Below, piece after piece: positions 23,066 to 32,520 of a stretch of DNA of 64,000 nucleotides (positions within the stretch are counted from its first letter, which is position 1; each line of letters begins with the position of its first letter). The stretch is taken from positions 1 through 64,000 of the forward strand of contig JAQNDB010000547.1 of assembly GCA_029204045.2 (NCBI GenBank), in the 5' to 3' direction. Source of the stretch: Tillandsia leiboldiana (Eukaryota; Streptophyta; Magnoliopsida; Poales; Bromeliaceae). The notes beneath the pieces are model-generated. The model searched no databases, was not told the origin of the DNA, and saw only the letters and a list, made by a program, of their open reading frames with translations. The position numbers and the translations under genes are program-made.

Positions 23066-23303
23066 CTGTTCCAAGTGTTCCCGGATTTCCGGCACTCCAC
23101 GGTGAAGTCGGAAATTCCCAATCTCATCCTCAATCGGCCTACAAAGCCCGGAAAAACCCCGAATCGAGCTGGAGCTTCCGCGTTGATCCGAATCAACCCG
23201 GCATCAACTGTAAACTCAAATGCAACATGCTCAAGGCATCTCTCTGCTCCAAGCCATCTGTGTGGTCGGCGCGCTATCCAAAGCCCCGGTACTCTACAGC
23301 GTC

Positions 23304-23790
23304 ACCCCCGGTCTAAAAAAAAACCCTTTATCCGGAAACTCCTAGTCGTGCCTGGTAGAACCGTAGTGTGCCGTCGCCTTCCACTATAAAATCGCCCTCT
23401 TGGTCTAGGGAGATCTTGTCTCATACGCGCTGCAGGTGTGAGCCGGTCTGTTGTCCTTCCCGGAGTGGTATTGAATCGTCAAGTCGTAATCCTTCAGTAA
23501 CTCTAGCTACCACCTCCGCCGCAGGTTTAATTCCTTTTGGGTAAAAATGTACTTAAGACTTTGGTGATCCGAGAAGACGTTACAGTGGACTCCAAAGAGG
23601 TAGCGCCTCCACAATTTTAAAACGAAGTCCATTATGGCCAGTTCTAAGTCGCGTATCGGGTAGTTCTTTTCGTAATCCTTCAATCCCCTGGAAGCATGGG
23701 CTATTACTTTTCCCCTTTTCTGGTCAACCGGTTTAAAGGGGCAGCAATCTTCGTGAAACCTTCGACGAAGCGTCTGTAACATCCGGCCAG
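23304..23790 (-). pseudogene. RNase H and pre-integrase remnant, outer element
   Basis: The minus strand reads, with frameshifts, the RT-RNase H connection (RFVEGFTKIAAPLNRLTRK), the RNase H body (VIAHASRGLKDYEKNYPIRD, LELAIMDFVLKLWRRYLFG, SDHQSLKYIFTQKELNLRRR), then LELLKDYDLTIQYHSGK and a pre-integrase GDGTLRFYQARLG segment. Gypsy RNase H cuts the RNA strand of the replication hybrid. The SDHQSL and QKELN signatures make the family clear. The usual ADALSR after YHPGKAN is altered, and stops interrupt the linker. It ends at the inner-element insertion. Confidence 0.8.
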
Positions 23791-23792
23791 GC

Positions 23793-24059
23793 CTAGGGAC
23801 TACGGACCTCTGTCACCGTCGTCGGCGGCTGCCAGTCGACCACTGATTCCGCTTTCTTGGGGTCCACGGCGATTCCCTTCGCCGAGGTCACATGCCCTAG
23901 GAAACCCACTTCGCGTAGCCAGAATTCACACTTCTGCTCTCTAAGAGTCTGGAGAATCATTCGCAAACGGTCCTTGTGCTCCTCGTCGGTGGGTGAATAG
24001 ATCAGGATGTCGTCGAGGGTCGGGTAACTAAGTCCACCGATGCTAAGTAGGCCACACAC
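23793..24059 (-). pseudogene. Reverse transcriptase fragment (palm to thumb), outer element
   Basis: An 88-codon minus-strand frame has LDDILIYSPTDEEHKDRLRM, then CEFWLREVGFLGHVTSAKGI and VDPKKAESVVDWQPPTTV, the second half of a Ty3/gypsy RT. The Asp-Asp catalytic pair is present (usually F-V/I-D-D). The first half of RT is missing: the frame starts directly after the protease-RT linker, so an internal deletion fused them out of frame. Confidence 0.82.
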
Positions 24060-24200
24060 CCACCCTCTACCGACCTTCTGGCCCGTGCCGCTGAGATGAC
24101 CGCCGGGAAGGAGATGCTCTTGCCCGCCATATACTCATGCTCAGGAAAGCCCGGTTCTTGTAGTCGTACCTGTCGTTTCTCACAGTCAAACTTGGGCGTA
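24004..24200 (-). pseudogene. Protease-RT linker of outer element
   Basis: A minus-strand frame reads FDCEKRQVRLQEPGFPEHEY, then SISFPAVISAARA and GGCVAYLASVD. In gypsy polyproteins the DCEKR segment follows the protease and the GC-YLA segment precedes RT. The protease active site (DSG/DTA) is not recognisable upstream. The frame closes just before the RT fragment. Confidence 0.6.
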
Positions 24201-24551
24201 CTGTCACTGGGGGCCCGTAACTGGCGCTAGGTTGCAGGGTGCATGGAAGAAACAACTTACCAGCCGAGGCCTGTTTCGGCTTGGTCCGAAGAGGACAGCC
24301 ATGAAGGACCTCGGAGGTAAGGGAGGAAAAAGGAAAGAAGTCGTGGGTAAAGCCGAACAGTCTTCCGTGGGTGTTCGCCCCCCCACCCCAAACGCGTGTG
24401 GGGGTCGAAACGGTCAAGGAAACCGAAAGGTAAAACAAAAGGCACAAGGTTCGCAAAGGTCAGACAGGGGCGGGTTTCCCCGGCCCGAGGGGGGGGTACT
24501 CCTATCTAGGAAGAGGAAAGGAAAAAGTAGAACAAATAAATGAGGTACTTG

Positions 24552-24848
24552 TCATTCCCCAATTTGGGACGTCGCGTCGTCCGCCAGGGCGGCCGGGGAG
24601 GTCCGCCCACAACCCTTGGGCCAGCGACGTATGGCGTGGCGGGGTGGGGATCCCGTGCTGTTGGGGTTCATCGTGCGTGGGCCCTCCGGTCGGTCCCTAT
24701 GCCGGTCGGGGGCCGCGGCATTCTCTCGTCTCTCCGATTGCGGTGCCGGGGGTCTAGTGGTAGTCGGCTTCAGAGGGCACTCGTAACGCGTGTGGCCCGG
24801 CCTGCCACATCGGAGAAAGTGTCCGTCCCGCCATGGGCAACTCGTCAC
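24552..24848 (-). pseudogene. Gag nucleocapsid remnant with degenerate zinc knuckle
   Basis: A 98-codon minus-strand frame contains LRCGRPGHTRYECP, the second part of a gypsy CCHC knuckle. The first Cys appears lost (Phe at that position). Downstream is a Pro/Arg-rich tail (TTTRPPAPQSERREN). The knuckle would bind the element RNA. The capsid core expected between this and the start near 25287 is not visible. Confidence 0.6.
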
Positions 24849-25032
24849 GGGGTGCGCGTCGCCACATATGACGCACGGCTTCGGTGGCCTAAGTCCTTCC
24901 TTCGTCGTCTGCCCAAGGTTCTGCCCGGTTCTCGGGCATTTGTTCGCCCGGCCCTTCCGATAGGGGTCCTCTGCCGGACGGGGGTAAGGGTATTCCTGCC
25001 GGGCGCACTCTAGCTCGGGATGCTCGGCCAGG

Positions 25033-25287
25033 TTAACCGCCTCCTGGAAGAGGGCCCATCTGTGGCATCCCGCGAGGGGCGACGTCTCTGGTGCCGCATC
25101 GGAAGTGATCGACGCCCTCGAGTTCCCGTATCAGTATGCTCAGGTGCTCCGCGAGGGTCAGTAGTTGCCCAGCCACGTCGCGCAGCTGGTTGCGGAGCAG
25201 GCGATTTACTTCGTCGGCGATGTCCATTTCCGTCGTCAGTTGCTCGCTGAGTCTGACCTCTATCTGTACACACACAACGAGAGTCAA
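25033..25287 (-). pseudogene. Possible gag N-terminal remnant, outer element
   Basis: First open frame after the PBS on the minus strand, 84 codons, starting about 175 bp inside the PBS. It has a helical, Leu-rich segment (QLLTLAEHLSILIRELEG) of coiled-coil character and no recognised motif. Position alone suggests gag. The 170 bp between it and the PBS would be leader; I see nothing else there. Confidence 0.35.
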
Positions 25288-25461
25288 CTTTAGACTTTAC
25301 TTACAAAACAACGAACCCCTTAGCGAGAGAAAGGACTCAGACTCTTCCCCCCCTTCGATCACTCGCGTTCTACCTTCCTATGCCCTACCCATTTCATTCA
25401 CCTGTAGGCAAGTGAGGTATCCCCACGGATGTCGGCACTAACTGTTGTGATTGAAAGAACT

Positions 25462-25473
25462 GCTCTGATACCA
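25462..25473 (-). other. Primer-binding site of outer element (tRNA-iMet)
   Basis: The minus strand reads TGGTATCAGAGC, seven bases inside the 5' LTR (right LTR, whose minus-strand end is CCCCGGGGCGTGACA at 25481). Confidence 0.85.
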
Positions 25474-25480
25474 TTTAATC

Positions 25481-28400
25481 TGTCACGCCCCAGGGGTTTG
25501 TTTTAGCGGAAACGATTCACAAAAGTCGAACATTTGACGTATAAAATTTTTTTGATAAAAGAGAACCCCTCTTCCCCGGCGCATGCCCATACCCGCCACA
25601 CATACAGGATCACTCTGTACACGGACAGCGCCTCCCCTGTATATGCACGGCGTGGCGTTCAGTACATATTCCAAACATACGCAACCATTCAATCACAACA
25701 ATTATTAACATACAACCAGCATTCTAACTTATTTAAAACGTATGGCCGATCACTTTGGAAAGGATAAATCCACAGTTTTAAAAGGGCGCCTACCCGACGC
25801 TTACGTTTTGAAAGCGAGTTTCGAAATCAGCATAAATCCACAAGGTTTTGAAAACAGTGCCCACCCGACACCCAAGTTTTGAAATCCATTTCGCAATCCA
25901 TAAATCCACAGGGTTTTGAAACCAGTGCCCACACGACACTTAGATTTTAAAATCGGTTTTCGCAATCTTTTCTTTGGCTTTTGCCTTTTTCATATTCAAA
26001 TGGCCAACAGAAACAAAAGGAAGAGTAACGCATAAGAGGATAACTAAATGCAACCCATACCGACATCCACGCCGACCCCACGAGGGTATCGAGAGCCTCT
26101 CACATAACTACAATGTAAATGAAATGCAAGAATGAAAGAAGAAACACAGTCCCGGGTCCCCAGCGACCCAGCTGCTCCTGTCCCGTCCTCACCGCCACCT
26201 ACCTCTCCCCCCGTCTGAACCCTGTCACGAAGTGGGAAGTCAGTGACAAAAAAAATAGTAGAGCAGGAGAATATAATAAAACAAACCGTGAAGACAACTG
26301 GAGCAACCACCCTCTCAAGGAGGAAGGCAACCTGTACACCTGTATCCTGTAAAACCCGGACACGTCGGACAACTAAACCGACGGCCCATACCGTACCTGC
26401 AGAAACCCGACCGCGTCGGACAACTAAATCGACGGGTCGCACCGCTCGCACCTCGGCGCCTCAAACCCCACAACTAATAAGGGGCCCCACTACGTCACCT
26501 CGTGGGTAGAACCCGACCACGTCGGACAACTAAACCGACGGGTCACCTCGCTCGCACCTCGGCGCCTCAAACCCCACAACTAATAAGGGGCCCCACTACG
26601 TCACCTCGTGGGTATACACGGGTCATAGACCACTTTTCCGGAAAAGCGCACCCTTTGCGGTGGCCAAACCGCGGGTGCGCGTGCTGCAGCCTCGAGCCAA
26701 GTAACCATAACCACCATCATGTCAGCATCATAATATATATAACAAGAGTAAAGCGGCAACATGTATAATCAAAAGTAAAACCGTAGCATATGCGATCAAA
26801 AGTAACCCGCTATCATGTATACTCAAAGTCAAGGCAATAATATGGGCACTCGAAGGCAGCCCGCCAACATATAAATATCAAAAGGAGAACGACCGTCGGA
26901 GACCGACGCTAAACACTATGAAGAACCCACTAACATGCATAAGCTATCACCCATCAATATTTAACCCCCGTACACTTAGAATTGACCCCGTCCAACATGA
27001 TAGAGTTAGATGCTAGGACAAAGAAAATAAAAACCCACCACGTAATAAACCTGATCATAACGACATTACGCATAAAGGGATTCTAAGGGTGTACCCACCT
27101 GAAATGTGAAGAAAGTGCGTGGAAACTTCAGTTAAAATGCTCCCACCCTGAGCCCGAAAAGAACTACAGTAAGAAGTATCGTTAATAACATCGTCGGGGT
27201 CAAAACACTCAAAAACGGGGCGGAACGGGCCAAAAACGGAGCTTCTGGGCTCTTTGGCAGAAGGCTGGTGCACGGTCCAGGCGTGGACCGGGTCTGCGGC
27301 CAAGGGTGGCGGCCCTCACAGACCGGGCGCACACTGTGCGGTGAACCGCCCCATCCTGGGCCGGGCCGCGCACGGGCAAAAGGCGCGCGCCGGGTTCATC
27401 ACTTCCCGGCCGCGGCGCAGCACCGGGCGCACACTGTGCGGTGAACCGCGCTTGCGGGCTGGGCCGGCGCACGCAACCGTGCACCGGGTCTGCGCCCCCA
27501 GGCCGCGGGGCGTGCGCCGGGTGCACGCCCGGCGTGTGGACTGCGCACTTGCGGCCCGGTCTGGCGCACGCAGCTGTGCGCCGGGTTCACGCCCGCAGGT
27601 GGCCGATCCGTGCGCCGGGTGCACGATCGGCCGGTGGACCGCGGCTGAGGGAGCCGTACGGGATGAACAGTAAGTTTCCCGTTTTCGCGTTTTCTCTCCG
27701 TTTTCGCTCCCGTTTTGCGATTTCTTCTCCGTTTTCGCTCCCGTGCGATACCGGCGACGACCCCGCGAACATTGTAATGGCGGCGGCGGCCTCCCGTCTA
27801 ACAACGGCGGCGGCGGCCTCCCGTTCGACACCACGCCTCGCACGCAACACGACAAGAAGGAAAACCCTAAATCGAAAAAGATAACCGGGAAGGCCCGAAC
27901 CGTTTACCTTGTTTTCGCCAGTGAGGGAGGAAGGAAGAGGATCGTCCCGCTCTCGTTCGCCGGGTTCCGCAGGGCGTGCGATCGTCCTTCCTTCTCCTCG
28001 TCTCCGTCTCGGTTCCTCACGCCCTCGGTTGAAAAGAGAGGAAATATGGATTGGGGTTTTATGTTCCCCTTCCCTTTCTTAACAGGGCCGCCTTAAACCC
28101 TAGCCGTCAAGCGAAAAACCCTAAATTAACCGGAATAAAAACCGACGGCTAAGATTGTCCCGAAAAGCGTGTCAATCGCTCGCACGGATCCCGAAGCACA
28201 CAGAAAGGGGCCCAAACTTCAAAAATTTATTCTGGGAGATCCGGGAGTCGGAATTCGAATCCGATCGCGTCTCCGTTCACCGTTTTGCGAGCTCTAGCAC
28301 CAAAAATTATCCGCAAGTCCCGACAACCAGCCCAGAAATTCTCGGATTTCAATCCCCTCCTTAATCAACTGAAAACATTCGGTTAGGACCCAAGATGGAA

Positions 28401-28751
28401 AACCGGATGGTCGAAGTATCCCCACATAAATAAAATAACCCAGTGCCATAAACATATGAGAATTCTGATCACAGCAGGTTCCCCGTCCGATCGCCTCGGA
28501 GAACGTGCCGGCCACCTAACACGGATTCCGATACGCCACTCAAAAGCAAACGCTTTGACCCCCATTTCGGGAGATCCGCAAATCGGAATCCGAATCCGTT
28601 CGCTTTGCTCCCCTCCGTTCTTCGAGCTCAATCGCAGAAAATACTGGCGGCCCCGGTCAGTCCATTGCAGAAAACGGTGGAAAGTTTACCTATCACTCCC
28701 GTCAAAATAAAAGGGAGGTACACAAGGGCAAGGGAACGCCAGGACTCTACA
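25481..28751 (-). repeat. Outer element, 5' LTR (right copy)
   Basis: Partner of 7191-10463 with only scattered substitutions and tiny indels by eye. It carries the same 68-bp units (25764, 25832, 25900), the 106-bp duplication (about 26356-26620) and the GC-rich block (27250-27660). Followed by GCCGA (28752-28756). From 27208 on it is also duplicated across the assembly gap (42744-44259). Confidence 0.92.
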
Positions 28752-28756
28752 GCCGA

Positions 28757-30104
28757 GTGTATTTTTAGAGCATCGTGTGTCGAGTTTCTAGTGTCACGAG
28801 AGTTCTTCTTCCTTGTTGGGATTGATGGGTTTATTCTAGATCATGGGTTGTGTTTCTGATTTAGTGGTGGAGGTGGTTCTCCCACTTAGCTTTGAGAATT
28901 TTTGGGATTCTGGCAGATCGAGTCGCGGAGGTTTCCCGACTCAGCCATGGGTCGTGCATTATCAGATTGAGTCGTTGAGGGATTCTCCGACCTAGCTCTG
29001 AGAGTGTTTGGGCTATTCCTGAGTGAGTCGAGGTTCTTTTTCCGACTGAGTTGTGCTATTGAGCTTGAGATACCGATCTGTTTGATCGTGGATTATAGCC
29101 TGCATGTGCCGCTTATGAGACAGTGAGATAGATGTGATACTTGAGTTCGGTGGGGTCGCTCCCCTCGAGCTACGCCCCGGGTGCGATGATGATACCGAGC
29201 CTGACGAGGCTACGATGTGTTATGCGCCTAGTTGATTTACTAGTGGTCGCTTGATACCCCTGGCCGAGTTACCATGGGGTCACTTGCGTGAGATTGAGAT
29301 AGTCCATGTGGGACGCCCTACGTAAGTCCCGTCCCAGTGTGGATGTGGTGGCAGTAGGTTCGGCGCAGGCTTGACTGGACCCTATGAGGCAGTCATTGAG
29401 ATTGGGTGATATTGAGAGAGTGATTGCATAGCATGTTCATAGATGAGATTTCCTTTGAGCATGGTACTTGAGGCATATTATTAGTAGTGAGGGTGTATGC
29501 ATAGCAGGATCAGAGTAGAGTTTTCTTGAGCATGATGTTGGTTCATACTAGCTGTAGTTCCTTTCCTGCTTTCCTTTTATCTATTTGCATACCTATCTGT
29601 TGTGCCTCCAGTAGACTTAGTGGGCATACCGTGGATATTGGTGACGGTACCCACTGGGATCTACCTTCTGCAGTAGATCTCACACCCGCTGTGGTGACAG
29701 GTTTTCTGAGGCTGCTGTTCCGGCTTAGCTCGCGCGGAGACAGCTGATCGAGGTGAGGACGTGGCCGGGTAGTTCCTTACCAGCATTTTGAGTCAGAGGT
29801 AGATGTACCCTGTTAGCTTTATGATTCTACTTTTGTACTGGACAGTCTGAGAGATTGGTGAGGCTTGTATTTATTATTTATTTGAGAGACCTGTATTGAG
29901 GGTTTGTACTTTAGTGGAGATTTTCTATTGCAGATGTTCAGTATTCATTTCTCTAGCATTTGGTTTTTAGTTCTATTTCAGCTCTGATACATTTAGCTTT
30001 AGATCTGACTTGCAGGGTAGACGCTTCGTCTGTACGGCAGTTTCCGTACAGATGGCGGATCTGTTGGCGAACCCGGGTCGCAGTTTCGACCCCGGGGCGT
30101 GACA
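28757..30104 (+). mobile_element. Ty3/gypsy solo LTR B, 3' part
   Basis: Continuation of 4834-7190 after the outer element. It includes ~60-bp degenerate repeats with GAGTCG cores (28915-29050), a stretch with AGCCTGACGAGGCT hairpin sequence (near 29190) and the U5 end GGGGCGTGACA, followed by the ATCGG duplication (30105-30109). No coding potential recognised. Confidence 0.88.
30030..30092 (+). other. Paired U5 hairpins of LTR B
   Basis: Hairpin 1: CTGTACGG (30030-30037) with CCGTACAG (30044-30051), loop CAGTTT. Hairpin 2: GGGTCG (30075-30080) with CGACCC (30087-30092), loop CAGTTT. Both lie within 75 bp of the LTR end. Compare hairpin 1 of LTR A (CCTATGC with GCATAGG), which keeps the stem but not the bases. 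Confidence 0.6.
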
Positions 30105-30288
30105 ATCGGTCCCATGGTTTTTTACTCCGGTTTGGAGTTTTCCACGTAAAAATCTCTGCGTGTTATTTATTTTTCCGCATTGGGTTTTTATATCGCAAAG
30201 ATTTTTGAGTGTTTATGGTTTACAGCTATTCACCCCCCTCTAGGTGTTTTTTCCCCTATTTAGATCCTATTATTCACATAACCCAACA
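30105..30288 (+). repeat. Sirevirus 5' LTR, piece 3 (U5 end)
   Basis: Starts with the ATCGG duplicate, then matches the 3' LTR to its end (40592), finishing CATAACCCAACA. It is followed by AG and the primer-binding site. Confidence 0.9.
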
Positions 30289-30290
30289 AG

Positions 30291-30301
30291 TGGTATCAGA
30301 G
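30291..30301 (+). other. Primer-binding site of the Sirevirus (tRNA-iMet)
   Basis: TGGTATCAGAG lies two bases after the 5' LTR and is complementary to the 3' end of plant initiator-Met tRNA. It sets the plus orientation of the element. Confidence 0.88.
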
Positions 30302-30321
30302 AGGGAATAGGGTTGTAAACA

Positions 30322-31605
30322 ATGGTTGAAGGTGGAAACATCAACAGACCCCCGTTCTTCGATGGAACAAATTATGCGTACTGGAAAGTACGGATGAAAG
30401 CCTTTTTAATTTCCATCGACGAACGGGTGTGGAAATCAATTGAATTAGGATGGTCTAATCCAACTGAAATTATTGGTGATGTTCGCACCATCAAACCTAG
30501 GTCGAAATGGACCAAGGAAGAGATTGATATATCTTCTTACAATGGCAAGGGAATAAATGCTTTATTTAATGCCTTATCACAAACAGAGTTCTCTCGCGTC
30601 TCGGCATGTGAGACTGCGAAAGAAATCTGGGATGTTCTTCAAGTTACGCATGAGGGAACTAACCTTGTGAAGATTCAGAAACTGCAAATGCTTACGAGCA
30701 AGTTTGACTCTATTTTCATGACAGAAAATGAATCGTTCACAGACTATTACACACTATTGCAAGACATCGTAAACTCATGTGCTAACTTGGGAGAGAAGAT
30801 TCCAGAATTTAAAATTGTAAGAAAGATCTTAAGAACTCTTCCTGAAAGATTTCGTTCCAAGGTTACAGCCATTGAAACTATTAAACACCCGGACGAAATC
30901 CGTGTAGAAGAATTAGTTGGTTCTTTACAAACTTATGAAATGACATTTCCTACTAACTATTCTTCGGGAAAGGCATCATCTTCTAAGTCTTCAGGTTATG
31001 CTTTGAAAACAACAAAAGAAGAAGACGCGGATTCATCCTCCTCAGGCGATGACGAGAACCTATCTATGGAGGACTTTGAGAAGCAGCTCGCTCTCTTGAC
31101 AAGGAAGTTTCGCCGAAATTTTCGAAGGGGTAATTCAAGCAAAACTCCATCCTTCGGAAAGTGGAAGAAAGGCAAGGGTTCTTCAAGTTACAAGTCAAGA
31201 AAGCAAGAAGGCTTTTCTAAGGATAAGAAAAGCACAGAAGGACAAGTCCAATGCTTCAAATGCCGAGGGTACGGCCATATCTCAACGAAATGTCCAAATA
31301 AGAATCCGTCCAAGAAGAAGGCGATGCAAGCCGTCACTTGGGATGACACCTCATCGTCAAATGAGTCATCGTCAAGTGATGAAGAAGACAACGCAACTGC
31401 GTTCCACGCGTCCACATCTTCACCCTTCATGTGCTTAATGGCAAGTACATCCGACTCGTTGTCCAACTCCACTGTTGAAAAGAATGCAACGGAAAATGAA
31501 TCGGATGATTCGGAAGGTGAAGATTTTGCTCTAGCCTACCATAGACTTTTGAGGGATTCAAAGAAACTGGCTAAGCAAAACAAGGGGTTGAGAGGGAGAT
31601 TGTAG
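30322..31605 (+). CDS. gag: Sirevirus Gag, N-terminal part (427 aa, ends at TAG)
   Basis: Gag packages the element RNA into particles. The first ATG after the PBS (21 bases downstream) opens a 427-codon frame. Residues 10-30 have FDGTNYAYWKVRMKAFL, the UBN2/DUF4219-type start of copia Gag. The capsid-like helical region runs to about residue 215. A Ser/Lys-rich stretch leads to a CCHC knuckle, CFKCRGYGHISTKC, with Cys311, Cys314, His319 and Cys324. An acidic Ser/Asp/Glu-rich region follows. The frame ends at TAG (31603-31605), but the same frame continues for another 300 codons with a coiled coil, so the stop is internal to Gag. In the right copy (45801-47088) the same gene is broken by several indels that look like sequencing errors; the TAG is in both. 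Confidence 0.9.
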   Translation: MVEGGNINRPPFFDGTNYAYWKVRMKAFLISIDERVWKSIELGWSNPTEIIGDVRTIKPRSKWTKEEIDISSYNGKGINALFNALSQTEFSRVSACETAKEIWDVLQVTHEGTNLVKIQKLQMLTSKFDSIFMTENESFTDYYTLLQDIVNSCANLGEKIPEFKIVRKILRTLPERFRSKVTAIETIKHPDEIRVEELVGSLQTYEMTFPTNYSSGKASSSKSSGYALKTTKEEDADSSSSGDDENLSMEDFEKQLALLTRKFRRNFRRGNSSKTPSFGKWKKGKGSSSYKSRKQEGFSKDKKSTEGQVQCFKCRGYGHISTKCPNKNPSKKKAMQAVTWDDTSSSNESSSSDEEDNATAFHASTSSPFMCLMASTSDSLSNSTVEKNATENESDDSEGEDFALAYHRLLRDSKKLAKQNKGLRGRL

Positions 31606-32520
31606 GATCTCGAAGAAGAACTAAAAAGGGTAACTTCTCTCTCAACCGATCTTGAAGTGGAAAGGGATAATCTGATAAAAGCAAATGTTTCCCTTCAAGA
31701 GTCCAATGAGCAATTCGAGAAGAATTATATAGATATGGTTAACAAAGCGAATTACTTCTTGAAGCTCAACGGCGAGGCTCGACAGGAAAAATTGGAAATG
31801 ACAGAGACCATTATCCAACTCAAGGATGACTTACAGCGATTTTCATCAGGAAGGAGTAAGTTGGACAAGCTTCTTGGTCTTGGTCAATCAAACAAGTTCG
31901 GCCTCGGATACAATCGAACTAAAGACGATTTTAGTTCGGTTGGGACAGTTTTTGTGCCACAATCGGTATCTCCTCCTCCGACACCGGAATTCACGACAAG
32001 CAACGACAACAAGCCTACTTCACTCTCCTCGGGATCGTCAAGCACTAAGGTATGTTTTCGTTGTAATTTTGCAGGGCACATAAGGAGAAATTGCAAGATG
32101 GGAACCAAACGCTCAACTCAAGCACTTCTTGCAACGACTACCAAAAGGGTAATTCCTTGGAAAGCAAATGCAAATTATTCGAAAGGAAAAAGCCTCGGTA
32201 GTTCATCAAACAAGACGACGACGCCAAGGAAAAGCGATGGATCTAACAAGACGCTTTCACCAAAGGTATCAACCTCACAATCACTTCCGACGTACACCAA
32301 AACTCGAAAGGTTTGGGTACGCAAAGGTGAAATCTTCCCTTGTCTTGTAACAAATATTTCCTTGCATGCATATGATAATTCGTCTTGGTATCTGGATAGC
32401 GGCTGTTCCCGTCACATGACCGGTGACAAAAACTGTTTTCAAAATTTTGAGAAAATCTCCGAAGGACTTGTAGTTTTCGGAGACGGTCAGTCTTCCAAAT
32501 TGTTGGAAAAGGAACAGTAG
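31606..32520 (+). pseudogene. Sirevirus Gag C-terminus and protease (same frame after TAG)
   Basis: Continues gag in frame after TAG. First comes a charged heptad-rich coiled coil (DLEEELKRVTSLSTDLEVER onward, about 75 residues), then a second CCHC knuckle, CFRCNFAGHIRRNC (32053-32094), then a basic Ser/Lys-rich linker. The start of the aspartic protease follows, with the active-site motif SWYLDSGCSRHMTG (LDSG at 32392-32403). The protease would cut the polyprotein. The frame fails at about 32495 through loss of one A relative to the right copy, which reads through, so this break is probably an assembly error and the TAG the only real lesion here. Confidence 0.85.

Larger units (their letters stand above)
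11488..23298 (-). mobile_element. Non-autonomous long-LTR gypsy element (inner), minus strand
   Basis: LTRs 11488-16329 (4842 bp) and 18557-23298 (4742 bp) bound an internal region of only 2227 bp. Both outer ends are TG...CA on the minus strand (TGTAGAGTACC ... GGGGCGTGACA). The exact duplication GCGTC flanks it (11483-11487 and 23299-23303). A tRNA-iMet PBS (18537-18548) and a purine tract (16330-16340, complement) confirm orientation. Only gag remnants and the pol-end motif FEDETF survive inside; protease, RT, RNase H and integrase are missing. Very long LTRs with a short, nearly gene-less interior fit a LARD-like element that depends on proteins made elsewhere. Confidence 0.92.
18557..23298 (-). 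repeat. Inner element, 5' LTR (right copy)
   Basis: Nearly identical to 11488-16329 along its length; 4742 bp. It is followed on the plus strand by the GCGTC target duplication (23299-23303). It has the same order of parts: U5 hairpins (18569-18631), a 29-bp repeat (19431, 19460, 19489), CGACGGCGAAAA repeats, GC block, two hairpins, TATA box and 159-bp repeats. As the upstream LTR on the minus strand it would hold the active promoter. Confidence 0.92.
7191..28751 (-). mobile_element. Ty3/gypsy retrotransposon (outer), minus strand, interrupted
   Basis: Two 3.27-kb LTRs (7191-10463 and 25481-28751) begin and end TG...CA. The exact duplication GCCGA flanks the whole (7186-7190 and 28752-28756). 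The PBS next to the right LTR and the pol C-terminal sequence next to the left LTR show that it reads on the minus strand. Its own internal part is only about 3.2 kb (10464-11487 and 23304-25480), with broken gag, protease-RT linker, RT, RNase H and integrase pieces, so it is dead and heavily deleted. The rest is the nested element at 11488-23298. The LTR end, the tRNA-iMet PBS and the C-terminal FEDETF motif suggest a chromovirus-like (Tekay/Del-type) lineage; that placement is tentative. Confidence 0.9.
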
